A stretch of DNA of 61,913 nt from Anaerolineales bacterium (GTDB lineage: Bacteria; Chloroflexota; Anaerolineae; Anaerolineales; UBA4823), in NCBI GenBank assembly GCA_003105035.1, contig PQAL01000032.1:1-61913 (forward strand), read 5' to 3'. Below are positions 1 to 8,178 of this stretch, one piece after another. The notes under the pieces are model-generated. The model was given only the letters and a program-made list of their open reading frames with translations. It had not been told where the DNA came from and searched no databases. The translations under genes were made by a program, and so were the position numbers. Position 1 is the first letter of the stretch. The number at the start of each line of letters is the position of its first letter.

Positions 1-1338
1 ATCCACTTATCAGAGACCCGGCAAGAGGTCGAGAACAGCCGAAAAGAATTTGGGATGCCAGTGATCCCCTATGTTAAAAAACAAGATGTGTTTGAAGCCA
101 GGGTCCTGGCAGCCCACTGCGTGCATGTTGATGATGGAGAGGTGAAGACCCTTCAGCATCACCACATCGGAGTGGCTCATAATCCTTCATCCAATATGAA
201 ATTAGCATCCGGATTCGCACCAGTGAATAAAATGCTGGCTGCTGGGCTGCATGTTGGCATCGGAACGGATGGTGCTGCTTCTAACAACGACCTGGATATG
301 TTCGAAGAGATCCGCCTGGCTGCTTTCCTTGCGAAAGGTATCAGCGGAGATCCGACCACCTTGCCGGCGCCGGTAGCATTAACCATGGGTACCCGCATGG
401 GCGCCGACGCCCTGCAATTGGGTAAAATCACCGGTTCTTTGGAACCGGGTAAACGGGCTGATTTGATCCTGGTGGACATCTCGCGGGCTCACAATACCCC
501 TCGCTTTAAAAGAGAACCAGAGGCTATCTACGCACAATTGGTATACGCTACCCATCCATCAGATGTGACGGACGTTATGGTGAATGGGAGATGGCTAATG
601 CGGGATCAGCAATTACTGACCATTAACGAGCCTGAGCTGCTTGCTAAAGCTGAGATATATGCCCGAAAGATCGATGCATTCCTTCATGAACGTGAACACT
701 CAGTATTGTCGAAACTGATCGCCATCGGTGGAGCATCTGAAGAGGAAAGTTACGAGGTGCAGGTAAAAGTTGCCCTTGAGGATCCTCAGATCGTTATCAA
801 TGCAGTGCATCAACCCGGCATTGAGGTTCTCCATCACCGCCACTACCATGAATACGATACGTATTTTTCTTTTTCAGATGCTTCTCAGGGTTACTTACGC
901 TACCGTGAAGATGAAGCCATCGATGTCAATGACAAGATCAGCAGTATACGGTATCGCCTCACCTTGCTTGGCCCTACTCGAGAAGGAAACTTATCCAGTG
1001 ACGCCTTATTATCTCGTAGCCGGTTTATTGCGCCTGCCAATCATAGCTTGCGTTTTTATCGCGAATATTTCAAGCCTGCTCACGAAACCGTGATCGAAAA
1101 ACATCGCCTGAGATGGCGCATCCTCTATCATGGTCTGGAATTTTTTATAAACCTGGATCGAATGGACCAGCCTGCGTTGGGCCATTTCCTTGAAGTAAAA
1201 AGCCGGACCTGGAGCCGCAGAGACGCAGAGCATAAAGCCCAGGTATCCCGTGAATTAATCAAATCACTTGGAATGACCAACGAGCCTTCAGTTTCGCAGG
1301 ATTATATAGAGCTCGTCAGCTCAAGCCCCACCGGATAA
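1..1338 (+). CDS. Amidohydrolase (MTA/SAH deaminase-like) fused to a CYTH-like domain, 5' end missing
   Basis: The reading frame is open from base 1, so the gene begins upstream of the window; the ATG at 55 is internal. The first ~200 residues match the C-terminal half of the 5-methylthioadenosine/S-adenosylhomocysteine deaminase (TRZ/ATZ) family: AAHCVH supplies a metal-binding His, followed by HNPSSNMKLASG and GTDGAASNND with the metal-binding Asp. From about residue 230 of the ATG-55 numbering a second domain begins that is not part of that family. It has EVQVK, EYDTYF, LRYRED, RWRI and GHFLEVK, which resemble the ExExK and alternating charged strands of CYTH/triphosphate-tunnel proteins. 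The second Glu of ExExK is Gln here. The deaminase family call is firm; the exact substrate and the CYTH activity are inferred. The stop overlaps the next gene's start by one base. Confidence 0.8.
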   Translation: MHLSETRQEVENSRKEFGMPVIPYVKKQDVFEARVLAAHCVHVDDGEVKTLQHHHIGVAHNPSSNMKLASGFAPVNKMLAAGLHVGIGTDGAASNNDLDMFEEIRLAAFLAKGISGDPTTLPAPVALTMGTRMGADALQLGKITGSLEPGKRADLILVDISRAHNTPRFKREPEAIYAQLVYATHPSDVTDVMVNGRWLMRDQQLLTINEPELLAKAEIYARKIDAFLHEREHSVLSKLIAIGGASEEESYEVQVKVALEDPQIVINAVHQPGIEVLHHRHYHEYDTYFSFSDASQGYLRYREDEAIDVNDKISSIRYRLTLLGPTREGNLSSDALLSRSRFIAPANHSLRFYREYFKPAHETVIEKHRLRWRILYHGLEFFINLDRMDQPALGHFLEVKSRTWSRRDAEHKAQVSRELIKSLGMTNEPSVSQDYIELVSSSPTG

Positions 1339-2555
1339 TGGGAGAAATTACTTCATCTCCATTGACCCTTGATCATCCGCAAGTATCAAGGTTTCGGCTG
1401 GATCGCGTCTCGGTAATTGTCGGCGGTCATCTCGTCCAGGATACGTATTCGGCATTTCTGGCTCCCCTGCTTCCAAGCCTGATTGAAAAACTAGCTCTAT
1501 CCTATACTCAGGCTGGTGTACTATCAGCGGTTACCCAATTGCCTTCCCTCCTAAATCCGTTGATCGGCTATTTGGATGATAAAGTAAACCTGCGCATCTT
1601 CATCATCCTCGCTCCGGCGATCACTGCCACGATGATGAGCTGTTTGGGTGTTGCTCCAACTTATCCCAGCTTGTTATTCCTGCTTCTGATTACCGGGGTA
1701 AGCATTGCTTCATTCCATGCGATTGCTCCCGCGATGGTCGCCCGTGAATCGGGTAGCCAGGTGGGTAAAGGGATGAGCCTTTTCATGGCAGCAGGTGAGA
1801 TGGGCCGAACGATTGCCCCATTGGTTGCTGCCTGGGCACTACTCACCTTAACCCTGGAGCACATGTTCCCATTAGCTGTGTTTGGTTGGATTGCCTCGTT
1901 GATCATCTTTATCCGCATCAAGGGAATTCCCGTCCATATTGGAAATCGGGTTCAACTTAAAGCGGCTCTGCCGGTTGCACGGCGCTTATTTATTCCCCTG
2001 TTCGCATTTTTGTTTTTTCGTAGTTTCCTGATCACCGGAATGGGTGTTTATTTGCCCACCCTTCTGCAAGGTCAGGGTGCCAGCATATGGATGGCCGACA
2101 TCTCTCTGACGATCTACCAGCTGGCAGGTGTATTTGGAGCCTTATTCGGAGGCACCATCAGCGATCGGTATGGACGAAAACCAGTACTTTTCATTGCTTC
2201 TCTCCTTGCCCCTTTAACAGTGATGTTCTTCCTCAGAACCAGTGGATGGCTGGCATTGCTCGTATTGATCTTTGCCGGTATTTTTAGCCTTTCGTCGCAG
2301 CCGATCATGCTTGCTATTGTCCAAGATCATCTTCCTGACCATCGCTCGGTAGGCAATGGTCTGTTCATGGCGATTAATTTCATCTGCTTATCTGTTGCCG
2401 CAGTTGGCATTGGCGTAATAGCAGACCGAATGACACTATTCCAGGCATTCCAGGTTACGGCGATATGTGGATTAATCGCCGTTCCGTTGATTTTTTGGTT
2501 GCCCACCCCGCCTGCTGCTCGAGTCAACCCGCAAACAGTAGAGGTCAAGGATTGA
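1338..2555 (+). CDS. MFS transporter, fosmidomycin-resistance (Fsr)-like
   Basis: A 405-residue protein with about twelve hydrophobic segments. The N-terminal stretch HLVQDTYSAFLAPLLPSLIEK and the following LSYTQAGVLSAV are characteristic of the Fsr branch of the major facilitator superfamily. The loop motif SDRYGRKP lies near residue 275, after the central cytoplasmic loop. Such proteins export drugs or small metabolites across the cytoplasmic membrane; no substrate can be assigned from sequence. The start codon overlaps the stop of the amidohydrolase (TAATG), so the two are probably translated from one message. The next gene starts 7 bp after the stop. Confidence 0.85.
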   Translation: MGEITSSPLTLDHPQVSRFRLDRVSVIVGGHLVQDTYSAFLAPLLPSLIEKLALSYTQAGVLSAVTQLPSLLNPLIGYLDDKVNLRIFIILAPAITATMMSCLGVAPTYPSLLFLLLITGVSIASFHAIAPAMVARESGSQVGKGMSLFMAAGEMGRTIAPLVAAWALLTLTLEHMFPLAVFGWIASLIIFIRIKGIPVHIGNRVQLKAALPVARRLFIPLFAFLFFRSFLITGMGVYLPTLLQGQGASIWMADISLTIYQLAGVFGALFGGTISDRYGRKPVLFIASLLAPLTVMFFLRTSGWLALLVLIFAGIFSLSSQPIMLAIVQDHLPDHRSVGNGLFMAINFICLSVAAVGIGVIADRMTLFQAFQVTAICGLIAVPLIFWLPTPPAARVNPQTVEVKD

Positions 2556-2562
2556 AATATCC

Positions 2563-3345
2563 ATGAATCAATATCTATCTTTTGCAACCAGCCTCGCTAT
2601 TGAAACTGGCGGATTATTATCAAGTTTCTTCAGTGAATGTGGCATCCAGGCTTCCCCGAAACCTGATCAGACGGTTGTTACAGAAGCAGACTTTGCTGCA
2701 GACAGGCTGATCACAGATAAGATTCATCAACACTTTCCCCAAGACGGCATCATCACTGAAGAATCCGCCCACCTCGTCAATGATATTCATGCACCGATCT
2801 GGGTGGTCGATCCTTTGGATGGGACGACGAATTTCAGCCTCGGACTACCCGTATGGGGAGTATCGATCGCTCGGCTTGTTCACGGAATCCCAAATCTAGG
2901 CGTGCTGTATTTTCCGCGGATTAATGAGCTGTATACTGCGGTGGCTGGGTCAGGAGCAGCACTAAACCACCAACCCATCGCCACAAAAGCACCTGATCCA
3001 AACCAGCCGATGTCTTTTTTTGCCTGTTGTTCGCGCACTTTTCGGACATTCGATGTATCCATACAATATAAACCGCGTATCTTCGGTTCTTGTGCCTATT
3101 CCTTCTGTATGGTTGCCCGTGGGTCGGCGTTATTGGCCTTGGAAGTAACCCCGAAGATATGGGATCTGGCTGCCGCCTGGCTGCTTGTTGAAGAAGCCGG
3201 TGGCATGATCAATGCCTTGGACAGTACACCGATTTTTCCGCCACAGTTAAATTTGGATTACGGTACAGCAAGCTGGACAGTGCTGGCAGCTGCCACACCG
3301 ATGCTGATGGAAATGGGAAGAAGTAGGATTCACAGAAAAGCTTAA
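2563..3345 (+). CDS. Inositol monophosphatase family protein
   Basis: 260 residues, the normal length for the IMPase/SuhB/CysQ superfamily of Mg-dependent, Li-sensitive phosphatases. The metal-binding motifs are present: VTEADFAAD, a Glu-Glu motif (ITEES), DPLDGTTNF with the catalytic Asp residues, and the C-terminal WDLAAAWLLVEEAGG. The substrate could be inositol phosphate, another sugar phosphate or PAP and cannot be chosen from sequence. It follows the MFS gene by 7 bp, so it is likely the last gene of the operon with the deaminase and the transporter. Confidence 0.88.
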   Translation: MNQYLSFATSLAIETGGLLSSFFSECGIQASPKPDQTVVTEADFAADRLITDKIHQHFPQDGIITEESAHLVNDIHAPIWVVDPLDGTTNFSLGLPVWGVSIARLVHGIPNLGVLYFPRINELYTAVAGSGAALNHQPIATKAPDPNQPMSFFACCSRTFRTFDVSIQYKPRIFGSCAYSFCMVARGSALLALEVTPKIWDLAAAWLLVEEAGGMINALDSTPIFPPQLNLDYGTASWTVLAAATPMLMEMGRSRIHRKA

Positions 3346-3459
3346 GTAACTTAGATCTTTCTCCAAGGGTTATACTTCTTGCGCAATCATAAAACTTAAT
3401 AGTACGGTCAACATACAGCGGATTTCTTAAGATAAGAGCATCAGGAGGACATAATAAAT

Positions 3460-4452
3460 ATGGAATATCATCGTTTAGGTCAATCGGGTTTACAAATATC
3501 TGCATTATCATTCGGCGGATGGGTGACAATCGGGGGACAGATCGGTGAAGACCTCTCTCACGAATGCATGCAGGCTGCTTATGATGCTGGAGTCAATTTC
3601 TTCGATACTGCTGAATCCTACGCCCATGGGAACGCTGAGATTGTGATGGGCAATGTGATCAAAAAAGCGGGTTGGAAGCGTAGAGATTTGGTGATTTCGA
3701 CTAAATTGTTTTGGGGAGGGCGGAAGCCAAACTACACGGGACTATCGCGCAAGCACATCATCGAAGGAGCCAGAGCCAGCCTTGCCAGGCTGCAAATGGA
3801 TTATGTCGATCTCATTTTCTGCCACCGACCTGACATTTACACACCGATCGAAGAGACCGTGCGGGCCATGAATTTCCTGATCGATCAAGGGCTGGCTTTT
3901 TACTGGGGTACTAGCGAATGGAGTGCTGACGAGATCATGCAAGCGTATTCAATTGCCCGCCAGTACAACCTCATCCCACCTACCATGGAGCAACCTGAAT
4001 ACAACATGTTCAGGCGCGATAAGGTTGAGCGTGAATTTCTCCGTCTTTATCAAGAGATCGGCCTTGGAACAACCATCTGGAGCCCACTGGCCAGTGGGAT
4101 GTTAACTGGAAAATATAGCCAGGGTGTTCCTCAGGGAACGCGCATTACCCTTGAGGGGTATGATTGGCTGAAGGAAGGCTTTGAAAATGAAGAAGGCAAA
4201 CAACGAATTGAAAAGGTAAAGAAGCTTGCCCCGATTGCCGAAATTCTGGGAATATCATTAGCACAGATGGCTATTGCCTGGTGTCTGAAGAATCCAAATG
4301 TGAGCAGCGTGATCACGGGTGCATCAAAACCTGAGCAGGTCATAGAAAATATGAAAGCCTTGGATGTGACTGATAAAATGTCCCCGGAAGTATTTGAGCG
4401 GATTGAAGCTGTGCTGCAGAATAAACCCGAGCCCATATCGGATTATCGATAG
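3460..4452 (+). CDS. Aldo/keto reductase (Kv-beta-like subfamily)
   Basis: 330 residues. The N-terminus MEYHRLGQSGLQISALSFGGW, the FFDTAESY motif with the catalytic Asp and Tyr, STKLFWGG with the catalytic Lys, and LDYVD/CHRPD with the active-site His are all typical. The C-terminal SSVITGASKPEQVIEN motif binds the NADPH phosphate. Members of this branch resemble the potassium-channel beta subunit and reduce aldehydes or ketones in the cytoplasm; the physiological substrate is unknown. A good ribosome site (AGGAGG) sits about 13 bases before the ATG. The 114-bp gap upstream suggests its own promoter. Confidence 0.9.
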   Translation: MEYHRLGQSGLQISALSFGGWVTIGGQIGEDLSHECMQAAYDAGVNFFDTAESYAHGNAEIVMGNVIKKAGWKRRDLVISTKLFWGGRKPNYTGLSRKHIIEGARASLARLQMDYVDLIFCHRPDIYTPIEETVRAMNFLIDQGLAFYWGTSEWSADEIMQAYSIARQYNLIPPTMEQPEYNMFRRDKVEREFLRLYQEIGLGTTIWSPLASGMLTGKYSQGVPQGTRITLEGYDWLKEGFENEEGKQRIEKVKKLAPIAEILGISLAQMAIAWCLKNPNVSSVITGASKPEQVIENMKALDVTDKMSPEVFERIEAVLQNKPEPISDYR

Positions 4453-4466
4453 ATACTGACCACAGG

Positions 4467-4500
4467 AACCTGACCTGTTATGACTTATACAGGTCAGGTT
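4467..4500. terminator. Inverted repeat between convergent genes, putative bidirectional terminator
   Basis: A 12-bp perfect stem (AACCTGACCTGT / ACAGGTCAGGTT) with a 10-base loop lies between the convergent aldo/keto reductase and GyrI-like genes. The T tract is weak on both strands, so the terminator role is inferred from position and stem strength. Confidence 0.55.
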
Positions 4501-4523
4501 TACTTGGAAATGAGTTTTTAAGG

Positions 4524-5138
4524 TTATCTTTTGCTAATCGGCTGGCGTAGGATCGTTCGCAGCTTTTCGGGGGGTGTCTTACGAGCATCGCTTAAATATA
4601 TCTCATGGTGTTTCCCATCAGGTCGATACCCATTCCTTTCGATAAACGCATGCATATCGGCTATCGTTGCCGCTTCTTCTGCATATGGACCGATATATAA
4701 GATCTGAACGGCACTCCCTTCCGAATATCTCTCAAACCTGGTTTTATTCAGAATAGGATTGTCACTTTTGTCGTTCACCTTGAGCCTGATTTTTTCAAAA
4801 TTTTCCTGAGTTACCCAATCGGGCTGCATGATCATCATCGTCCATTTCCATCGATATTTATTTGCGAGTGTGAATTCACGCATGTCATCCATCCACCACA
4901 ATCCTTCCAGAGGTGGAACAACATGGTCAAATCCTTCAGTTTTCAAGGCAAACTTTATTCCATAGGAGATCGAATAAAGTGCTTCGATCGATTGCTGATA
5001 TTCAACGGTTGTATTTGGATCACCAACTCCGTCAAGCATTAAGAAATTCATCGATGGCACTTCGACTATGTGAAAACCTTTGATTTTCGGATCGTAAAGA
5101 GATTTTTTAGATTTCTTGAAATCGACTTTGATAGCCAT
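4524..5138 (-). CDS. GyrI-like small-molecule-binding domain protein
   Basis: 204 residues that resemble the GyrI-like/SOUL ligand-binding superfamily in its stand-alone form. Recognisable parts are the N-terminal DFKKSKKSLYD, the EVPSMNFLMLDGVGDPN strand, EGLWWMDD, and the C-terminal YIGPYAEEAATIADMHAFIERNGY followed by HHEIYLSD. There is no DNA-binding domain. Stand-alone members have been linked to binding or hydrolysis of small toxic compounds; no function is claimed here. The ATG is preceded by TAGGAGAA. It faces away from the kinase gene, with a 175-bp intergenic region between the two starts. Confidence 0.75.
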   Translation of the reverse strand: MAIKVDFKKSKKSLYDPKIKGFHIVEVPSMNFLMLDGVGDPNTTVEYQQSIEALYSISYGIKFALKTEGFDHVVPPLEGLWWMDDMREFTLANKYRWKWTMMIMQPDWVTQENFEKIRLKVNDKSDNPILNKTRFERYSEGSAVQILYIGPYAEEAATIADMHAFIERNGYRPDGKHHEIYLSDARKTPPEKLRTILRQPISKR

Positions 5139-5252
5139 TAATATTCTCCTATCAATCCGGCATGATAAATGTATCTGCGATGGATAATATAGTTAATTAT
5201 ATACTTGAACGTATAGGTAAATATCCTTCGGACGACTTGACGAGCCGATTAA

Positions 5253-5282
5253 TTGTCATTTTGTTATAATGATGGCTATAAT
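5253..5282 (+). promoter_or_regulatory. Sigma-70-type promoter for the kinase/phosphatase operon
   Basis: TTGTCA (5253-5258) and a perfect TATAAT (5277-5282) are separated by 18 bp. A second TATAAT lies 12 bp earlier (5265-5270). They are 30-60 bp upstream of the kinase start and point into the signalling island. Confidence 0.65.
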
Positions 5283-5301
5283 ATCCCAATGCTAGTGCGA
5301 C

Positions 5302-5306
5302 GGAGG
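5302..5306 (+). promoter_or_regulatory. Strong ribosome-binding site that favours a CTG start for the kinase
   Basis: GGAGG lies 7 bases upstream of the in-frame CTG at 5314. The alternative TTG at 5353 has no Shine-Dalgarno sequence in front of it, and no in-frame ATG or GTG lies near either candidate. Confidence 0.55.
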
Positions 5307-5313
5307 CGCTAAT

Positions 5314-7206
5314 CTGGAAAATCACCGTTCAACTCATCCCTTAGCCGATTCCTTGGTACCAAGAAAACAATCTGACCAGTTACAGCCAGGTTCCGTCCTG
5401 ATTAATCGTTATGCCATCCAATATGTGGTTGGTGTGGGTGGGATGGGTGCGGTCTACTGCGCACGTGACCTACACTTCCCGAATGTTGTAAAGCGGGTAG
5501 CGGTGAAGGAAATGATCAACGTGGTCCGCGATCCAGCCATTCGAGAGACCATCGTCAAGAATTTCGAACGTGAAGCAAATATCCTCGCCACTTTAGATCA
5601 CCCATCCATTCCTCGCATTTACGATTACTTCACAGCAGATGATCGCTCATATCTGATCATCGAGTTCATTGAAGGAAAAGATCTGGAAGCCATTGTCAGC
5701 GAATCGCAGGATTTTCTCCCAGAAGAGCAAGTAATGAATTGGGCTATTGAACTGTGTGATGTCATCAGTTACCTGCACAACTATAAGCCAGAACCGATCA
5801 TTTTTCGTGATATCAAGCCATCCAATATCATGATTAACACTCATGATCATATCCAGCTGGTTGATTTCGGTATCGCCAAGACCTTTCAACCTGGGCAAAA
5901 AGGAACCATGATTGGCACAGAAGGATACTCACCTCCCGAGCAGTACAAAGGTGAAAGTACCCAGCGCGCCGATATTTATGCCCTAGGTGCAACCCTTCAT
6001 CACGTATTAACCAGACGTGATCCACGTCTTGAGCCACCTTTCTCATTTGATCAGAGAAAAATCCGGGCGATAAACTCATCAATCTCCCCAGAGCTGGAAG
6101 CAGTGATCTATACAGCTCTTGCCTATGAGCCGGAGAAACGCTTCTCGAGTGTAGAGGTAATGAAAGAAGCTCTGCTTGCGTCTGCGAAGAAGACTGGATT
6201 GCTGCATAAGCTACCTGCTGCGATCAAGTCGGTTTCGCGGGAGAACGCAGAGATTTCCACGGCATGGAAATTTGAGTGCGAAGATGAGATTCGCGGCACA
6301 CCTACATATGTCGCAGGGACGATTTATGTTGGTTCTTATGACAATAACCTTTACTCCTTGAACGCCGCAACCGGAGAATTCAACTGGAAGTTCGCAACGG
6401 AAGGTGGGATCGTCAGCCGCCCTGCTGCCCATGAAGGAAATATATATATAGGCTCTGAAGACCAGCGTTTATACTGTATCAATATGCGCTCAGGGCAGGA
6501 AATTTGGTCTTATTATTCCAATGGACCGATTCGCTCCTCCCCTTATATCGCTGAAGGGCATGTCTTCATCGGATCAGATGATGCATTTCTCCATGCTGTG
6601 AACGCCTTAAGTGGCCGGCGCGCCTGGAGAATTGACGCAGGTTCGCAGGTACGATCGACTCCGTTATTACTCGGCGAATTGATTTATTTCGGTACGGAAG
6701 CTGGTGACTTGTTCTGTGTCGACTTGCGAGGCAATGTAAAATGGCGTTTTAAAGCCAAGCGAGCATTAACCTCGTCACCTGTCCATGCCAATGGGATTAT
6801 ATATATCGGCTCAGTGGATACCCTGCTATACGCCCTGGACGCAAAATCAGGTTACATAATCTGGCGTTTCCGTATGGCAAAGGCTTCCATTTCAACGCCT
6901 TTTATCGCCGATAATTACATTTTTACCGGTTCGGTTGATTCCCACATCTATTGCGTTGATATCCATTCGGCCAAGGAAGTATGGACCTATGCAACCGAGA
7001 ACCAGGTGACCAGCTCTCCCATATCGTATCAGGATTCTGTATATTGTGGTTCTGTCGATGGGTCAATGTATTGCCTGGAATTTCGTTCAGGCCGCCTGCG
7101 ATGGAAGTACCAGACCAAGGGCCCGGTCACCGGCAATGCGGTTATCGCCAATGACGTGCTTTATTTCGGTTCCAACGACCACAAGATTTATGCAATCGCC
7201 TTATAA
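5314..7206 (+). CDS. Hanks-type Ser/Thr protein kinase with C-terminal PQQ-like beta-propeller
   Basis: About 630 residues from the proposed CTG start (617 from TTG 5353). The kinase domain spans roughly residues 30-290 and is complete: glycine loop GVGGMGAVY, the VAVKEM lysine, FRDIKPSN (HRD appears as FRD but the catalytic Asp is kept), DFGIAK, GTEGYSPPEQY and DIYALG. The C-terminal half is a run of about seven PQQ/quinoprotein-like propeller blades with repeated YIGSxDxxLYAL and GxxxWxF patterns. No membrane span or signal peptide separates the two halves, so the propeller should be cytoplasmic; it may bind a ligand or partner proteins. It is the first gene of an operon with a PP2C phosphatase, a VWA protein and an FHA protein, the usual partners of such kinases. 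The start codon is the main uncertainty. Confidence 0.88.
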   Translation: MENHRSTHPLADSLVPRKQSDQLQPGSVLINRYAIQYVVGVGGMGAVYCARDLHFPNVVKRVAVKEMINVVRDPAIRETIVKNFEREANILATLDHPSIPRIYDYFTADDRSYLIIEFIEGKDLEAIVSESQDFLPEEQVMNWAIELCDVISYLHNYKPEPIIFRDIKPSNIMINTHDHIQLVDFGIAKTFQPGQKGTMIGTEGYSPPEQYKGESTQRADIYALGATLHHVLTRRDPRLEPPFSFDQRKIRAINSSISPELEAVIYTALAYEPEKRFSSVEVMKEALLASAKKTGLLHKLPAAIKSVSRENAEISTAWKFECEDEIRGTPTYVAGTIYVGSYDNNLYSLNAATGEFNWKFATEGGIVSRPAAHEGNIYIGSEDQRLYCINMRSGQEIWSYYSNGPIRSSPYIAEGHVFIGSDDAFLHAVNALSGRRAWRIDAGSQVRSTPLLLGELIYFGTEAGDLFCVDLRGNVKWRFKAKRALTSSPVHANGIIYIGSVDTLLYALDAKSGYIIWRFRMAKASISTPFIADNYIFTGSVDSHIYCVDIHSAKEVWTYATENQVTSSPISYQDSVYCGSVDGSMYCLEFRSGRLRWKYQTKGPVTGNAVIANDVLYFGSNDHKIYAIAL

Positions 7207-7231
7207 GTGAAAAGGTATTGGAGGCTTCTGC

Positions 7232-8167
7232 GTGCCGTCATTCTTCCGAAAAATCGTCAATAAAAATAAAACTGAAGGTGATTCGAGATCACCATCCAGC
7301 GCTAGAGATGAAGTGAGGCTACCGGGCGATCCCGAAGCGCCAGCCAGTGCGAAAATAGAATCTGGCGGTCAAAATTTAGCAGAATTTCTTGGATTGGAAG
7401 TCCCTCAGATCGTGGTTGGTGTCGCTCAATCGAAAGGTATTCAACGCACAAATAATGAAGATGCCCTATATACGCTTGCTGGGAATGTGTTATCCGATGG
7501 ACGGGCGATAAAATTTGGTCTCTTCATAATCGCTGACGGAATGGGTGGGCATGAGAATGGCGAGTTGGCCAGCAGCCTCGCAATCGAGATATTTTCTGAA
7601 CATATCGTCAAGGCGATTTACGTCCCTTTGCTTGCCCAGACTGGCAACCAAATCGATCGTTCTATCCAGGAGATAATGGGCGAGGGGGTGATCATGTCTC
7701 ACCAGGCAATAAAACGAGCAGCGTTAGGTGGAGGGACCACCCTGACAGCATTGCTCGTCATAGGTGACCAGGCTACTCTTGCCCACGTAGGTGATAGCCG
7801 GGCATACTCCTTATCTGTTGATGGGAAGCTGGATTTGCTGACACATGACCATTCTTTAGTAAAACGCATGGAAGAAATTGGTCAGCTCTCACCGGACGAA
7901 GCTTCCGTCCATCCAAAACGGAATCTCCTTTATCGGGCTGTTGGTCAGGGAGACAACCTTGAAGCGGATATTACCAGTTTCTCTCTCGTAGAAGGTTCTA
8001 CACTGATGCTGTGTAGCGATGGTCTTTGGGGGGTAGTTGACGAAAATGTCCTCGCAGATGCGCTCCGGAAATCAGCTGAGCCGCGCATCTTGTGCCAGTC
8101 ATTGGTTGATGCTGCCAATACAGCTGGTGGACCAGATAACATCTCGGTGATCATGATTCGATTATAA
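7232..8167 (+). CDS. PP2C-family Ser/Thr protein phosphatase
   Basis: 311 residues, GTG start with a good TTGGAGG site 7 bases upstream. After an ~60-residue charged, probably disordered N-terminus comes a complete PPM/PP2C catalytic domain: QRTNNEDA, IIADGMGGHENGE (metal-binding Asp-Gly), GGTTLTALL, AHVGDSRAY, CSDGLWGVVDE and GGPDNISV. There is no membrane segment, so it is cytoplasmic. It follows the kinase by 25 bp and very likely reverses its phosphorylations, including those on the FHA-binding targets encoded downstream. Confidence 0.92.
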   Translation: MPSFFRKIVNKNKTEGDSRSPSSARDEVRLPGDPEAPASAKIESGGQNLAEFLGLEVPQIVVGVAQSKGIQRTNNEDALYTLAGNVLSDGRAIKFGLFIIADGMGGHENGELASSLAIEIFSEHIVKAIYVPLLAQTGNQIDRSIQEIMGEGVIMSHQAIKRAALGGGTTLTALLVIGDQATLAHVGDSRAYSLSVDGKLDLLTHDHSLVKRMEEIGQLSPDEASVHPKRNLLYRAVGQGDNLEADITSFSLVEGSTLMLCSDGLWGVVDENVLADALRKSAEPRILCQSLVDAANTAGGPDNISVIMIRL

Positions 8168-8178
8168 GGTTGATCCCT

